Of a stretch of 64,000 bases of DNA, positions 9,345 to 18,774 are shown piece after piece. Every line of letters starts with the position of its first letter. Position 1 is the first letter of the stretch. The stretch is from assembly GCF_900218065.1 (NCBI RefSeq), contig NZ_OBMU01000001.1, positions 691,287 through 755,286 of the forward strand, in the 5' to 3' direction. The DNA comes from Novosphingobium sp. Chol11. Lineage in GTDB: Bacteria; Pseudomonadota; Alphaproteobacteria; Sphingomonadales; Sphingomonadaceae. Position numbers and translations under genes: made by a program. The notes beneath the pieces were generated by a model that had not been told where the DNA came from, searched no databases, and worked only from the letters and a program-made list of their open reading frames with translations.

Positions 9345-10109
9345 TCAGAGGCGCCGGGCAATGGCTCCAGCGGTCCAGCCCATGCCAACGGCCAGCAGGA
9401 TCGCGGTGAGGCCGTAGAGGGAGGACCATCGTTCGGCGGCGACAGCCATGAAGCGCTCGAACCCCGATTTGCGTATGGTGATGTCGCGGACGGCAGCGGC
9501 AACGACCCTGCCGTCCTGCACAAGGAAGGTTTCCGCCGTGTAGTCGCCAACAATGACGCGTGCCGGGAGCGGGATGCGCGCGCGGTACAGCACGCCTTCG
9601 GTGATTTCGACCGAACCCTGATGCTCGGCGAAGAGGCCGGTGCGTTCGCGCAGGTCGATCAACCCGGCCTGGAAGCGGTTCAGCTCCGCGCTGTCGTTGA
9701 GAGAGGACGGGGATAATTGCAGCTTGTCCACGCCGAGTTCGTAGATGGCGGCCGTTCGTTCATCGACCAGCTTCGCGATGGGGCGCGACGAAGCGACCGC
9801 GTAGAAGCTGGGCGCGGATCGGAAACGGGCGCTGTCGGCATTGACCCAGATGCCAGCGACCTTTTGCTTTTCGCGCATGGTAATGGACTGGTCGGGCCCT
9901 TTGAGGACCACCAATATATCCGCCGGCTTGCTGGGCATTCGCCCGTCCGGATAGACGATCGCGCCGAATAGCAACAGGTCGGCTCCGGTGAAGCTGTACT
10001 GGATTTCGACTTCCCGTTGCGAGACGTCGGGCACGAGCATCGGCTCTCCGGCCGCGCCGAGCAGCATTGATAGGGCAGGAAGAAGAGCGAGACGGACGGG
10101 CGATCTCAA
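9345..10109 (-). CDS. TIGR02186-family membrane-anchored periplasmic protein
   Basis: About 254 residues. N-terminal signal sequence (RSPVRLALLPALSMLLGAAG), a beta-rich periplasmic body, and one C-terminal membrane helix (YGLTAILLAVGMGWTAGAI). The best start is a TTG at 10109 that overlaps the exporter's stop (TTGA); the first ATG in frame would destroy the signal peptide. Families of this type are regularly paired with TauE/SafE exporters in alphaproteobacteria, and the overlap implies translational coupling. The biochemical role is unknown. Confidence 0.85.
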   Translation of the reverse strand: MRSPVRLALLPALSMLLGAAGEPMLVPDVSQREVEIQYSFTGADLLLFGAIVYPDGRMPSKPADILVVLKGPDQSITMREKQKVAGIWVNADSARFRSAPSFYAVASSRPIAKLVDERTAAIYELGVDKLQLSPSSLNDSAELNRFQAGLIDLRERTGLFAEHQGSVEITEGVLYRARIPLPARVIVGDYTAETFLVQDGRVVAAAVRDITIRKSGFERFMAVAAERWSSLYGLTAILLAVGMGWTAGAIARRL

Positions 10110-11020
10110 CGCACTTCCACCGTGTAGATTTCGTCGGGGCGAAAGCCCAGGCCAAGCGCCATGCGCGCGGCGACCAGCAGCACGATCACCGACAATAATA
10201 TGCGCAGATATTCCGGCCGCACCGTCATCGAGATGCGGGTGCCGATCTGCGCGCCCGTCACGCTGCCGATCAGCAGCAGCAGGGCAAGGACAAGATCGAC
10301 CGCCTTGGTGGTCATGGCGTGCATCATGGTGGTCGCCATGGTGACGAAAAGGATCTGGAACAGCGACGTGCCGACGACCGACTGCGTCGTCATGCCGAGC
10401 AGGTACAACATCGCGGGCACAAGGATAAAGCCGCCGCCGACTCCAAGCAGGGTGGTCAATATCCCTGTCGCGACGCCGAGCAGCAAAGGCGCGAGCGGGG
10501 AGATGTAAAGTCCGGACCGGTAAAAGCGCCACCGCATGGGCAGCGCCGCGACCAGGGGGTGATGGCGGCGCTTGCGCGCTTGCAAACGCTTGCCAGTTTT
10601 CAGCATGATGAGCGCCTGGATCGATTCCTTCGCCATCAAGATGCCGATGCCGCCGAGCATCAGCACATAGAGGATGCCGATCGCCGTATCGATCTGCCCG
10701 ATGGACTGGAGTAGCCGGAACAGCAGCACGCCAATGCCAGCGCCGATGACGCCGCCCCCGATGAGGACGCCGCCCATCCGGAAATCCACCGTGCCTCTGG
10801 CCATGTGGGTGACCACGCCTGAAACGCTCGCGCCGGTGACTTGAGAGGCGGCAGATGCAGCCGCGACGGTGGGCGGGATGCCATAGAAGATGAGCAGCGG
10901 CGTCGTCAGGAACCCGCCGCCGACGCCGAACATGCCGGAAAGCAGGCCGACCACACCGCCAAGGGCTATGATCACCAACGCGTTCACCGATAGATTGGCG
11001 ATAGGCAGGTAGAGATCCAT
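10106..11020 (-). CDS. Sulfite exporter TauE/SafE (TSUP) family permease
   Basis: 304 residues with about eight to nine hydrophobic helices and the duplicated TSUP signature: GVVGLLSGMFGVGGGFLTTP near the N-terminus and TTLLGVGGGFILVPAM near residue 200. The family moves small organic or inorganic sulfur anions, or other anions, across the inner membrane. Substrate cannot be told from sequence. Translationally coupled to the downstream TIGR02186 gene. Confidence 0.93.
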   Translation of the reverse strand: MDLYLPIANLSVNALVIIALGGVVGLLSGMFGVGGGFLTTPLLIFYGIPPTVAAASAASQVTGASVSGVVTHMARGTVDFRMGGVLIGGGVIGAGIGVLLFRLLQSIGQIDTAIGILYVLMLGGIGILMAKESIQALIMLKTGKRLQARKRRHHPLVAALPMRWRFYRSGLYISPLAPLLLGVATGILTTLLGVGGGFILVPAMLYLLGMTTQSVVGTSLFQILFVTMATTMMHAMTTKAVDLVLALLLLIGSVTGAQIGTRISMTVRPEYLRILLSVIVLLVAARMALGLGFRPDEIYTVEVR

Positions 11021-11080
11021 GTGCCTGCAGGGTTAGGCTGATCGGGTGGCAAGATAAAGGTGTAGAGGGCTGGATCGGCC

Positions 11081-12124
11081 TTAAAAATCGCCGCCGAGCG
11101 TCACCGCGAGGCCGGATGAGGGTGAGGCTTTGCCAGCTACGCGCCCCCGCCACTCTATGCTGAGCCGCGATGCTGCGCGAGGCATTGGCAGGCGGAGCTG
11201 TACTTCGGGCCCGATGTCGAGCCGTTCCACTTGAGGCTGCGCGCCTCCTGAAAGACTGATCCCCGTACGCACCGGCGTCCGGGTCACAGGTGCCAGCAGG
11301 GAGAGTTTGCCGTCGGCGAAAAGATCGCGCCGGTTGAACCCCACCATGCCTGCCTGGGCATAGGCTTGGGCTTCCACCTTGCCGAGCAGGGGCCGGGGGC
11401 CGAAGCCGCCCACCGCAAATACCGCGTTAGCATTGCGCGCGCCGTCTCCCAATGCAATGCGCCGTTCCGCAGCGATCGTAAGCGGGACAGACCTTGCAGG
11501 CTGCCAGGCGACACCCACCGCGCCTTCAGGCGACGCGGGGCGATTGAGGGCGCTGCTCAGGCGGCCGTAGAAGGCGGTGCGGCTGATGCTCGCTGGCGTT
11601 ATGTCATAGTCGAGGCGAAGGCCAGCCTGCGATCCGCCGAGCCTGCCAGCGGTGACAAGGTCCTGGGGATTTCCGCTGCCTTCGCGCCAGAGGATCCAAG
11701 CGCTGGCACGCCAGCGATCACCCTTTGCGCTTGCCGGGGAAGACATGGGAAATGCGGGCGGCGCCGGTTGATCAGGTGAAGGGGATTGGCCGGGCTGAGC
11801 GGCTTCTACCATCAGCGGTGCAAAGCTTGCTTCGGGCCGTGGCCCGATGCTTTCAGCCCTTGTGATCGGAGCCTTTTCCGCAGCGACGAACACCTTGCTC
11901 ACCGCCGATCGCGCAGAATATGGGCGGGCTGGTAACGAGGTCGTCAATACCTTTCGTTGCAGCGGAGGCGTGACCAGTTCGGCGGCAGCGACCGCTTCCA
12001 GCTGCAATGGTGAGGGTGGTGCCGTATCTCCGCCCATCACGGTGCTGGCGATGCGCAATGATACCCAGCCGGCCATGAGGATCGCAAAAAAACGGACGGG
12101 TCGTCCGCGTGTCATACTGTGCAT
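11081..12124 (-). CDS. Hypothetical protein with N-terminal membrane anchor and beta-rich C-terminal domain (NfrA C-terminal-like)
   Basis: About 347 residues. A short hydrophobic segment (RFFAILMAGWVSLRIASTVM) is followed by a Pro/Ala-rich linker (to about residue 130). The C-terminal part is rich in alternating beta patterns such as AGLRLDYDITPAS, LTIAAERRIALG and VQLRLPMPRAASRLSIEWRG. This last part resembles the outer-membrane C-terminal region that accompanies NfrB glycosyltransferases (NfrA), but I am not certain. It overlaps the stop of the upstream glycosyltransferase. A TTG at 12136 overlaps that stop (TTGA) and is an alternative start; ATGs occur at 12124 and 12115. Confidence 0.6.
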   Translation of the reverse strand: MHSMTRGRPVRFFAILMAGWVSLRIASTVMGGDTAPPSPLQLEAVAAAELVTPPLQRKVLTTSLPARPYSARSAVSKVFVAAEKAPITRAESIGPRPEASFAPLMVEAAQPGQSPSPDQPAPPAFPMSSPASAKGDRWRASAWILWREGSGNPQDLVTAGRLGGSQAGLRLDYDITPASISRTAFYGRLSSALNRPASPEGAVGVAWQPARSVPLTIAAERRIALGDGARNANAVFAVGGFGPRPLLGKVEAQAYAQAGMVGFNRRDLFADGKLSLLAPVTRTPVRTGISLSGGAQPQVERLDIGPEVQLRLPMPRAASRLSIEWRGRVAGKASPSSGLAVTLGGDF

Positions 12125-12132
12125 GATGACCG

Positions 12133-13518
12133 TCAAAGATTGGGAAAACGATGCTGCGTCTTGTCCCAGACCAGCGGCTTTCCGAACAAGGATTTGAGGT
12201 AGAGAAACACTGCGCGCCGTGCTGCGAGCATCGCGATCAGGTTGGCAATGATCGCGCGGGGGATGGCTCCGACGCCGTGCATCCAGCCATAGCTACGGCC
12301 CACGAAGATGGCACGCATGGCTGCACGCCAAGTCATGAAGGCGAAGTTCAGCCAGAGGAGCAACTCTACAGCGGAGGATGGCCGGTGGTCGGCCTCAAGC
12401 CCCAGCCAGCGTGCCACGACGAGCAAGCCCCAGAGCAGGAATGCGACATAGGCAGCAAAGAGAATGACGGCGGCAATCGCCGCCCGCCGGTCGCGGACGC
12501 GCATCCACCACTCTGCAAGGCCGCCTTGCCAGCCCATGCGGTCCCACCCGGCGAGCGAAATTCCCACCATCCAGCGCGCCTTTTGCCGCACGGCGCCGTC
12601 CAGGCTGTCCGGGAAATATTCCCGGGTGGCGACAAGCTCTCCTGCTGCGTCGCGCATCCGTACGAAGACGCCGCGCCCGCCCATATTCCTGATGCGCAGG
12701 CCGACTTCATAGTCTTCCGTGAGGGAGTCGGGATCGAAGGGCCCGCCATTTGCCGGATTTACGAGGCGTTCGAGCATCAGCCGTTCAAACGCGCAAGCGA
12801 CGCCGGCCGAGGGGACGGACGCGCCCATGGCTTCGCGAATGGTCAGATATTTTCCGTGGCTCTCGGCGAACTCATCGCAGTAATGGTTGGCGATCGCGCG
12901 CGACCACCACCCGCCTTCGCCCGTCAGCGGAAGGACCGGCAGCTGTACCAGTTGAAACCGGTCGATCATCAGGTCGAACAGGCGGATTTCGTCGGCGTGC
13001 ACGACGTCTTCCGCATCGTGGAGAACAATCGCCTTGAACTTCGTGCCTGTGCGCTCTTCCTCTTCCAGCATGGTCCGCCACAGGACGTTGAGGCAATCCG
13101 CCTTCGTCGTCGGGCCGGGGCGTTCATTGACGCATATGACCAGCCGGTCATCCTGATCCGCTATCGGGTTGACTGCCGCGAGGGTAGCAAGGTCGTTGGG
13201 ATAGACGCCAACGAAGATGCGATAGCGTCCGATCGACCATTGGCTGAGCGCATTGCGCAGCATCGGCCCGATCACGTCCGCTTCGCCCCAGGCAGGGACG
13301 AAGACGGCGATGGTCCCGGGCCTTGACGAGGCTGGCAGCGTGGCGGTCGTCATGCGTGGATGACGCGAATACACCGCGATGTTCCTCCACCAGCGGCGCG
13401 CGAGAAACATGATATCGACCAGAAAATCGTCGATGCCGCCAATGGTTAGCCCGACAACCGCAAACAGCAAAATCTCCTGGTAGATGACCACTAAAACCGT
13501 GGCCAGCGATTGCGCCAT
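12133..13518 (-). CDS. NfrB-like family 2 glycosyltransferase, inner membrane
   Basis: 461 residues. An N-terminal membrane segment (LATVLVVIYQEILLFAVVGL) precedes a GT-A domain with IAVFVPAWGEADVIGPML, GVYPNDLATL and the Asp site LHDAEDVVH. The acceptor-side motif is QKARWMVGISLAGWDRMGW, a QxxRW signature of processive GT2 enzymes. Two or three C-terminal helices follow. This is the layout of NfrB, the bacteriophage N4 adsorption protein B, without its GspE-N domain. Likely role: making or exporting a surface glycan together with the downstream beta-rich protein. The exact product is unknown. Confidence 0.85.
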   Translation of the reverse strand: MAQSLATVLVVIYQEILLFAVVGLTIGGIDDFLVDIMFLARRWWRNIAVYSRHPRMTTATLPASSRPGTIAVFVPAWGEADVIGPMLRNALSQWSIGRYRIFVGVYPNDLATLAAVNPIADQDDRLVICVNERPGPTTKADCLNVLWRTMLEEEERTGTKFKAIVLHDAEDVVHADEIRLFDLMIDRFQLVQLPVLPLTGEGGWWSRAIANHYCDEFAESHGKYLTIREAMGASVPSAGVACAFERLMLERLVNPANGGPFDPDSLTEDYEVGLRIRNMGGRGVFVRMRDAAGELVATREYFPDSLDGAVRQKARWMVGISLAGWDRMGWQGGLAEWWMRVRDRRAAIAAVILFAAYVAFLLWGLLVVARWLGLEADHRPSSAVELLLWLNFAFMTWRAAMRAIFVGRSYGWMHGVGAIPRAIIANLIAMLAARRAVFLYLKSLFGKPLVWDKTQHRFPNL

Positions 13519-13791
13519 GATGAGAAACCCCCGAGTTGGCGCAGGGGATTGGCAAAATAGCGTTACATTTCATAGACCTTTGTCAACATTTTTTCAGAAA
13601 GGCTGAAAGAGTGGCGCCATTCCCTTGAACGAGCATCGTTCGTGTGTTTTCCGCCAAGCTGCTCCAAGGATGCGTTGGATGGAATCGTCGCATCGCTCGG
13701 GGGATGCTATCGTCCCAACTGCCGGAAAGACGACTCGACAAGAGTTGCGGCACCCCAGCCAGTCTCGTGAGCGATAGGTAGGAGGGCGTGA

Positions 13792-13971
13792 ATGACCGGA
13801 GAGATGGATGTCAACTACCTGCTGCACAGGCAGCAGGTGTCACTGATACGCGCGCAGATGAGCCGGTCCAAAAAGGGCCGGGCGGCGTATGAAGGCCTGG
13901 CTCGTGGCTATGGCGACCAGATCGACGCATATCGCGAAGAGAATGCGCGCTTGGTTAACCCCGCGCATTGA
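13792..13971 (+). CDS. Small hypothetical protein (59 aa)
   Basis: A short frame, MTGEMDVNYLLHRQQVSLIR to the end at NPAH, with a strong ribosome binding site (GGTAGGAGGG) eight bases upstream of the ATG. Basic, helix-forming, with SRSKKGRAAYEGLARGYGDQ, and no signal or membrane segment. I do not recognise a family by name. The RBS and coding-like third positions make it convincing. The 273 bp upstream (13519-13791) hold nothing else that I can identify. Confidence 0.75.
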   Translation: MTGEMDVNYLLHRQQVSLIRAQMSRSKKGRAAYEGLARGYGDQIDAYREENARLVNPAH

Positions 13972-13985
13972 CTGGTGTGGTAGGC

Positions 13986-14384
13986 TTATCGCCGTCGGAT
14001 CAATCGCTCCAGCGCTTGGTGGTGCGCGGCGTCGGGTCCGCATTCCTTCTCAAGCGCGGTCTTGATCCGCTCAAGGTCAGCTTCGGTCAGATGTTCGATG
14101 CCGATGAAGTCGTTGCGCGCGTCCGTGACTGCGCGGATGAGTTCGTCCAGCTTTGCCTGAATGGCTGATCCATCCCTGTTTTGGGCGTTTTGAATCAGGA
14201 ACACCATCAGAAAGGTCACGATCGTCGTGCTCGTGTTGATTATGAGCTGCCACGTGTCGGAATAGTGGAAGAATGGGCCCGTCACTATCCAGCCGATGAT
14301 GACCGCGGATGCCAGGATGAAAGCGAGGGGTTGGCCGGACCAGCTGGCGATTCGATGCGCGAAGATTCCGAAAATCCTGTCCAT
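13986..14384 (-). CDS. Low-affinity iron permease family protein
   Basis: 132 residues with two membrane helices (FILASAVIIGWIVTGPFF and LIINTSTTIVTFLMVFLI), followed by IQNAQNRDGSAIQAKLDEL, the family signature of bacterial Fet4-like proteins. The C-terminal third is a charged helix. The prokaryotic proteins are much shorter than yeast Fet4 and their transport activity is unproven. Convergent with the upstream small gene and divergent from the lipoprotein gene next to it. Confidence 0.85.
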   Translation of the reverse strand: MDRIFGIFAHRIASWSGQPLAFILASAVIIGWIVTGPFFHYSDTWQLIINTSTTIVTFLMVFLIQNAQNRDGSAIQAKLDELIRAVTDARNDFIGIEHLTEADLERIKTALEKECGPDAAHHQALERLIRRR

Positions 14385-14447
14385 GAATGGCTACCCCGTT
14401 TCGATCTATTTACCCTGTGTTCAGGCAGTGATTGCCATGAAGTAGCG

Positions 14448-14783
14448 ATGACGGCCATATCGCTCCGCGCCTTTGCGCTCACCTTGCCCGCAGCGGCTCT
14501 GTTCTTGTCCTCTTGCGCGACGGTATCGCCCGAATCGAAAGTGCGGGCGGGGCTGATCGAAGCGGGGCTTTCCCCAAGGATGGCCAGCTGCATGGCAGAG
14601 CGGATGGTGGATCGGTTGAGCTTGGTGCAACTGCGGCGGGTCCAGTCGCTTGCCTCGATCCGCAATTCGCACATTGGCGATCTGACGGTCGATCGGTTCC
14701 TTTACAAGCTGCGCGCGCTGGAGGATCCGGAGATATTCGCGGTGACCAGCAAGGCTGCGGTCGCCTGTGCCCTGCTCGACTGA
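14448..14783 (+). CDS. Small lipoprotein, function unknown
   Basis: 111 residues from the ATG at 14448. A hydrophobic signal (LRAFALTLPAAALFL) ends in the lipobox LSSC, so it is probably lipid-anchored. The mature part is helical, with one more Cys near residue 50 and one near the C-terminus. No known domain recognised. The long frame extending upstream overlaps the iron-permease gene and is not coding. Confidence 0.75.
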   Translation: MTAISLRAFALTLPAAALFLSSCATVSPESKVRAGLIEAGLSPRMASCMAERMVDRLSLVQLRRVQSLASIRNSHIGDLTVDRFLYKLRALEDPEIFAVTSKAAVACALLD

Positions 14784-14920
14784 TCCTCCTGCCGGGATTA
14801 TATCGGTTCAGCAGCTTTGCAATTTTGCAAAGTGGTTTTGCGAAATGATGCTGGAGTGACAGGGCTCCATGTGCTTTAGCCCCTCCAATAGCTTTTCAGG
14901 CGAAAGGACGGGCCGAGCCC

Positions 14921-16120
14921 ATGAACATTCACGAATATCAGGCGAAGGAATTGCTGGCGAAATATGGCGCGCCGATCGCGCAGGGTTTCGCGGCATTCTC
15001 GGTCGATGAGGCCGTCGAAGCTGCCAAGAAGCTGCCTGGGCCGCTTTATGTCGTGAAGTCGCAGATCCACGCTGGTGGCCGCGGCAAGGGCAAGTTCAAG
15101 GAACTGGCCCCTGAAGCGAAGGGCGGCGTCCGTCTGGCGTTCAACCTGGATGAAGTGAAGGCCCATTCGACCGACATGCTCGGCAATACGCTGGTTACCA
15201 TTCAGACAGGCGAAGCGGGCAAGCAGGTCAACCGTCTTTACATTACCGACGGTGCCGACATTGCGAAGGAATTCTACCTCGCCCTGCTGGTCGATCGCGC
15301 TACCAGCCGCATCGCTTTTGTCGTTTCGACCGAAGGTGGCATGGACATTGAAGAGGTCGCTCATTCGACCCCGGAGAAGATCCACACCTTCACCGTCGAC
15401 CCTGCAACCGGTTTCCAGCCGCACCATGGCCGCTCGGTCGCGGCCGCTCTGGGCCTGACCGGCGATCAGGCGAAGCAGGCCGCCAAGGTCGCCTCGTCGC
15501 TCTACGCCGCGTTTCTCGACACCGACGCCGAGCAGATCGAAGTCAATCCGCTGGCGCTGACCGAGCAGGGCAACCTGCTGGTGCTGGACGCCAAGGTCGG
15601 CTTCGACGGCAACGCCATGTTCCGCCACAAGGACATTGCCGAACTGCGCGACCTGACCGAGGAAGATCCAGCCGAAGTTGAAGCTTCGGAATATGACCTT
15701 GCCTACATCAAGCTGGACGGCAATATCGGCTGCATGGTGAACGGCGCTGGCCTGGCCATGGCGACGATGGACATCATCAAGCTGAACGGCGAATTCCCCG
15801 CCAACTTCCTGGACGTCGGTGGCGGCGCTTCCAAGGAGAAGGTGACCGCGGCCTTCAAGATCATCCTGAAGGACCCGGCGGTGAAGGGCATTCTCGTCAA
15901 CATCTTCGGTGGCATCATGAAGTGCGACATCATTGCCGAGGGCATTGTTGCCGCCGCCAAGGAAGTTGACCTCTCGGTCCCGCTGGTCGTGCGCCTCGAA
16001 GGCACCAACGTCCAGCAGGGCAAGGACATTCTGGCCTCGTCGGGCCTGGCGATCGTCCCTGCGGACGACCTGGGCGACGCAGCCAAGAAGATCGTGGCGG
16101 AAGTGAGGAAGGCAGCCTGA
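14921..16120 (+). CDS. sucC: Succinate-CoA ligase (ADP-forming) subunit beta
   Basis: 399 residues with the start [20 protein letters not shown], the ATP-grasp domain ([13 protein letters not shown]) and the CoA-ligase half ([33 protein letters not shown]). It joins succinate and CoA in the TCA cycle with SucD. Good RBS (GGCGAAAGGACGGG region). Unusually, sucD does not follow; the next genes are etfB and etfA, 113 bp later. Confidence 0.98.
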   Translation: MNIHEYQAKELLAKYGAPIAQGFAAFSVDEAVEAAKKLPGPLYVVKSQIHAGGRGKGKFKELAPEAKGGVRLAFNLDEVKAHSTDMLGNTLVTIQTGEAGKQVNRLYITDGADIAKEFYLALLVDRATSRIAFVVSTEGGMDIEEVAHSTPEKIHTFTVDPATGFQPHHGRSVAAALGLTGDQAKQAAKVASSLYAAFLDTDAEQIEVNPLALTEQGNLLVLDAKVGFDGNAMFRHKDIAELRDLTEEDPAEVEASEYDLAYIKLDGNIGCMVNGAGLAMATMDIIKLNGEFPANFLDVGGGASKEKVTAAFKIILKDPAVKGILVNIFGGIMKCDIIAEGIVAAAKEVDLSVPLVVRLEGTNVQQGKDILASSGLAIVPADDLGDAAKKIVAEVRKAA

Positions 16121-16233
16121 GGCACTTTCCAGCCATTTGAACAAACACCATGGGGCGCAGGCGGTCTTTTTAAGGGCCGCCTGCGTCCTTGTCCGCATAT
16201 GCGGGCTGTGGCGTGAAACGAAAGGATGTTGCG

Positions 16234-16983
16234 ATGAAGATCCTTGTGCCCGTGAAGCGGGTCATTGACTATAATGTGAAGCCGCGGGTGAAGGCGGATG
16301 GGACGGGCGTTGATCTGGCGAACGTCAAGATGAGCATGAACCCGTTCGACGAGATCGCGGTCGAAGAAGCCATCCGCCTGAAGGAAAAGGGCGTGGCGAC
16401 CGAGGTGGTGGCGGTGTCGATCGGCGTTGCCAAGGCGCAGGAAACGCTGCGCACGGCGCTGGCCATGGGTGCGGACCGTGCGATCCTGATCCAGACCGAT
16501 GACGAGGTTGAACCGCTGGGCGTGGCCAAGCTGCTCGCCAAGGTGCAGGAAGAGGAAGGCGCTGGCCTGATCATCCTGGGCAAGCAGGCGATCGACGATG
16601 ACAGCAACCAGACTGGTCAGATGCTGGCCGCTCTGCTGAACCTGCCGCAGGGCACCTTCGCTTCGAAGGTCGAGGTAGAGGGTGACAAGGTCAGCGTGAC
16701 CCGCGAAGTCGATGGCGGCCTGGAGACGGTGAAGCTGAACGTTCCGGCGATCGTCACCACCGACTTGCGTTTGAACGAGCCGCGCTATGCTTCGCTGCCC
16801 AACATCATGAAGGCGAAGAGCAAGCCGCTTAGCACCAAGACGCCTGCCGACTATGGTGTCGATATCGCGCCGCGCCTGGAGACGGTGAGGGTCACCGAGC
16901 CGCCCAAGCGTTCGGCTGGCGTCAAGGTTGCCGATGTCGATGAACTGGTCGCGAAGCTCAAGGCTCTGGGAGTTGCCGCATGA
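16234..16983 (+). CDS. etfB: Electron transfer flavoprotein subunit beta
   Basis: 249 residues. Start [19 protein letters not shown] at ATG 16234; the in-frame extension to 16189 is not needed. Contains the ETF-beta signature region [19 protein letters not shown] and the KAKSKPL segment near residue 200, which contacts partner dehydrogenases. With EtfA it shuttles electrons from acyl-CoA and other flavin dehydrogenases to ETF:quinone oxidoreductase. Its stop overlaps the etfA start (ATGA). Confidence 0.98.
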   Translation: MKILVPVKRVIDYNVKPRVKADGTGVDLANVKMSMNPFDEIAVEEAIRLKEKGVATEVVAVSIGVAKAQETLRTALAMGADRAILIQTDDEVEPLGVAKLLAKVQEEEGAGLIILGKQAIDDDSNQTGQMLAALLNLPQGTFASKVEVEGDKVSVTREVDGGLETVKLNVPAIVTTDLRLNEPRYASLPNIMKAKSKPLSTKTPADYGVDIAPRLETVRVTEPPKRSAGVKVADVDELVAKLKALGVAA

Positions 16984-17909
16984 AGACGCTCGTTTGGGTT
17001 GAACATGAGGGCGGCGCCGTCAAGGACGCAACCCTTTCCGCCGTTACCGCCGCTGCAAAGCTGGGTGAAGTGCATCTGCTGGTCGCTGGCGCTGGCGTCG
17101 GCGGCGTGGGCGAGGCTGCCGCGAAGATTGCGGGCGTGGGCAAGGTCCATGTCGCCGATGACGCGGCGTTCGGTCATGCGCTCGCCGAAAACGTCGCACC
17201 GTTGATCGTCGAACTGATGGGCCATCATGACGCGTTCGTCGCGCCCGCCACCAGCAACGGCAAGAATATCGCGCCGCGCGTGGCGGCTCTGCTGGACGTC
17301 ATGCAGATCAGCGACATTCTGTCGGTGGAGAGCGAAGACACGTTCACGCGTCCGATCTATGCGGGTAACGCAATTGCGACCGTGAAGTCGAAGGATGCGA
17401 AGAAGGTCATCACCGTTCGTGGCACTGCTTTTGAAAAGGCGGCGCGCGAGGGTGGTTCGGGTGCGGTGGAAGCGGTTGCTTCGACCGGTGACAAGGGTCT
17501 CAGCAGCTTTGTCGGCGCGGAGATCGCCAAGCAGGAGCGTCCGGAACTGACCTCTGCCAAGATCATCGTGTCGGGTGGCCGTGCACTGAAGGATGGGCCG
17601 ACCTTTGAAGAGGTGATCTATCCGCTGGCGGACAAGCTCGGTGCAGCGGTCGGCGCTTCGCGTGCGGCGGTGGACGCTGGCTATGTGCCGAATGACTATC
17701 AGGTCGGGCAGACGGGCAAGATCGTGGCGCCGGAAGTTTACATCGCTGTGGGCATTTCCGGGGCGATCCAGCATCTGGCGGGGATGAAGGATAGCAAGAC
17801 CATCATCGCCATCAACAAGGATGAGGACGCGCCGATCTTCCAGGTGGCGGACATCGGACTGGTCGGTGACCTGTTCAAGGTCGTGCCGGAGTTGACTGGC
17901 AAGCTGTGA
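16980..17909 (+). CDS. etfA: Electron transfer flavoprotein subunit alpha
   Basis: 309 residues. The C-terminal FAD domain is clear: [50 protein letters not shown] and [18 protein letters not shown]. Forms the FAD-binding heterodimer with EtfB. Overlap with etfB shows coupling. A good intrinsic terminator lies 50 bp downstream. Confidence 0.98.
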   Translation: MKTLVWVEHEGGAVKDATLSAVTAAAKLGEVHLLVAGAGVGGVGEAAAKIAGVGKVHVADDAAFGHALAENVAPLIVELMGHHDAFVAPATSNGKNIAPRVAALLDVMQISDILSVESEDTFTRPIYAGNAIATVKSKDAKKVITVRGTAFEKAAREGGSGAVEAVASTGDKGLSSFVGAEIAKQERPELTSAKIIVSGGRALKDGPTFEEVIYPLADKLGAAVGASRAAVDAGYVPNDYQVGQTGKIVAPEVYIAVGISGAIQHLAGMKDSKTIIAINKDEDAPIFQVADIGLVGDLFKVVPELTGKL

Positions 17910-17958
17910 TTATGGTGCCGGAGGGAGCTTGCTCTCTCCGGTCGCTGTTGCGGCATTG

Positions 17959-17988
17959 AAAGGGCGTGGCGGGGCTGCGCCCTTTTTT
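17959..17988 (+). terminator. Intrinsic terminator after etfA
   Basis: Stem aaagggcg (17959-17966) pairs with cgcccttt (17978-17985) around an 11-base loop and runs into a TTTTTT tract. Good intrinsic terminator for the sucC-etfBA direction. A weaker hairpin (ccggagggagc/gctctctccgg) precedes it at 17918-17941. Confidence 0.85.
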
Positions 17989-18024
17989 GCGTTCGGAAAG
18001 GATGGCATCGCGCGATTGCGGAGA

Positions 18025-18231
18025 GGCGGACATTAGTCCGCCCGCCACAGCGCCGCGAAAGGGGGGAGAACGCGGGGCCGGGCGGGCGGTGGCCAGCGGC
18101 CAGAGGGATGAGCCGCCGGAAGAGAATTTTTGAAAGCGTCAGCTTTCGACGTGACGTCGACCAGCGGTTTTGCCGCCGGTCAGCCAGCGCCGCGCCGTTG
18201 GTATGTAACGGCGCGGCGGAACGCTGTTCCG
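18025..18231. repeat. Series of seven closely spaced hairpins in a non-coding spacer
   Basis: Inverted repeats in order: ggcggac/gtccgcc (18025-18042), tggcc/ggcca (18090-18102), gaaagc/gctttc (18132-18147), cgac/gtcg (18147-18159), accagcgg/ccgccggt (18060+100 region, 18160-18180), a perfect 12-bp cgccgcgccgtt/aacggcgcggcg (18188-18218), and cggaac/gttccg (18217-18231). The gap 17910-18232 has no gene. The last, strongest hairpin lies just past the stop of the minus-strand gene at 18233 but lacks a U-run. Confidence 0.7.
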
Positions 18232-18232
18232 T

Positions 18233-18472
18233 TCAGCTGACGAGGGGCGAGCTGGACGGCGTCTGGCGCGGGGCGGTGGGGGTGACCGCGGGGGACATGT
18301 CACTGCCGCTGAGGCTGCTGCTGCTAGAGCTGCTGGTGCGGCTGGAAAGGTCGCCGCGTACCTGATTGTAGCGGCCGACGAGGTCGTCCTTGAACTCGGT
18401 CAGCTTGCCTTCGTCATACAGTTTCTTGCCGACATAACCGGCGATGGCGCCGAAAATCAGAGTGCGGATCAT
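18233..18472 (-). CDS. Small hypothetical protein with Ser-rich tail (79 aa)
   Basis: Start MIRTLIFGAIAGYVGKKLYD at ATG 18472, with TAAGGAG nine bases upstream. An N-terminal hydrophobic stretch (residues 2-15) could insert in the membrane. Then comes a charged helix (EGKLTEFKDDLVGRYNQ), and a disordered tail with eight successive Ser/Thr residues. Looks like a small membrane-associated protein common in sphingomonads; no function known to me. The 302 bp upstream of it (18473-18774) hold no gene that I recognise. Confidence 0.75.
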   Translation of the reverse strand: MIRTLIFGAIAGYVGKKLYDEGKLTEFKDDLVGRYNQVRGDLSSRTSSSSSSSLSGSDMSPAVTPTAPRQTPSSSPLVS

Positions 18473-18774
18473 TTGGTGTAGCTCCTTACCGGATAATATC
18501 TGCGAGGTTCGCGGGGATAACCGGTCAGGAGGCGTCGAGTTCCGGGTGCTTTGGGAGTAATCGACAAGATGAGCGGCTGTGGCGATTTCCGGATGGGCGA
18601 TTGCGAGCGGCTTGAGCGCAATGGCGGAAAAGCGCGATTTCGGGAGGCTGTTGCCAGCATCGCCGCCATCATCGGGAGCGGCGGGGTGAGGCGTCGCTCG
18701 GTGGCCAGCGATGCTCAAGAGGTGCGCCCTGCCTTCGCCGGCCAGGGGAGGTTGGCAGCATGGCCCCGCTATGA

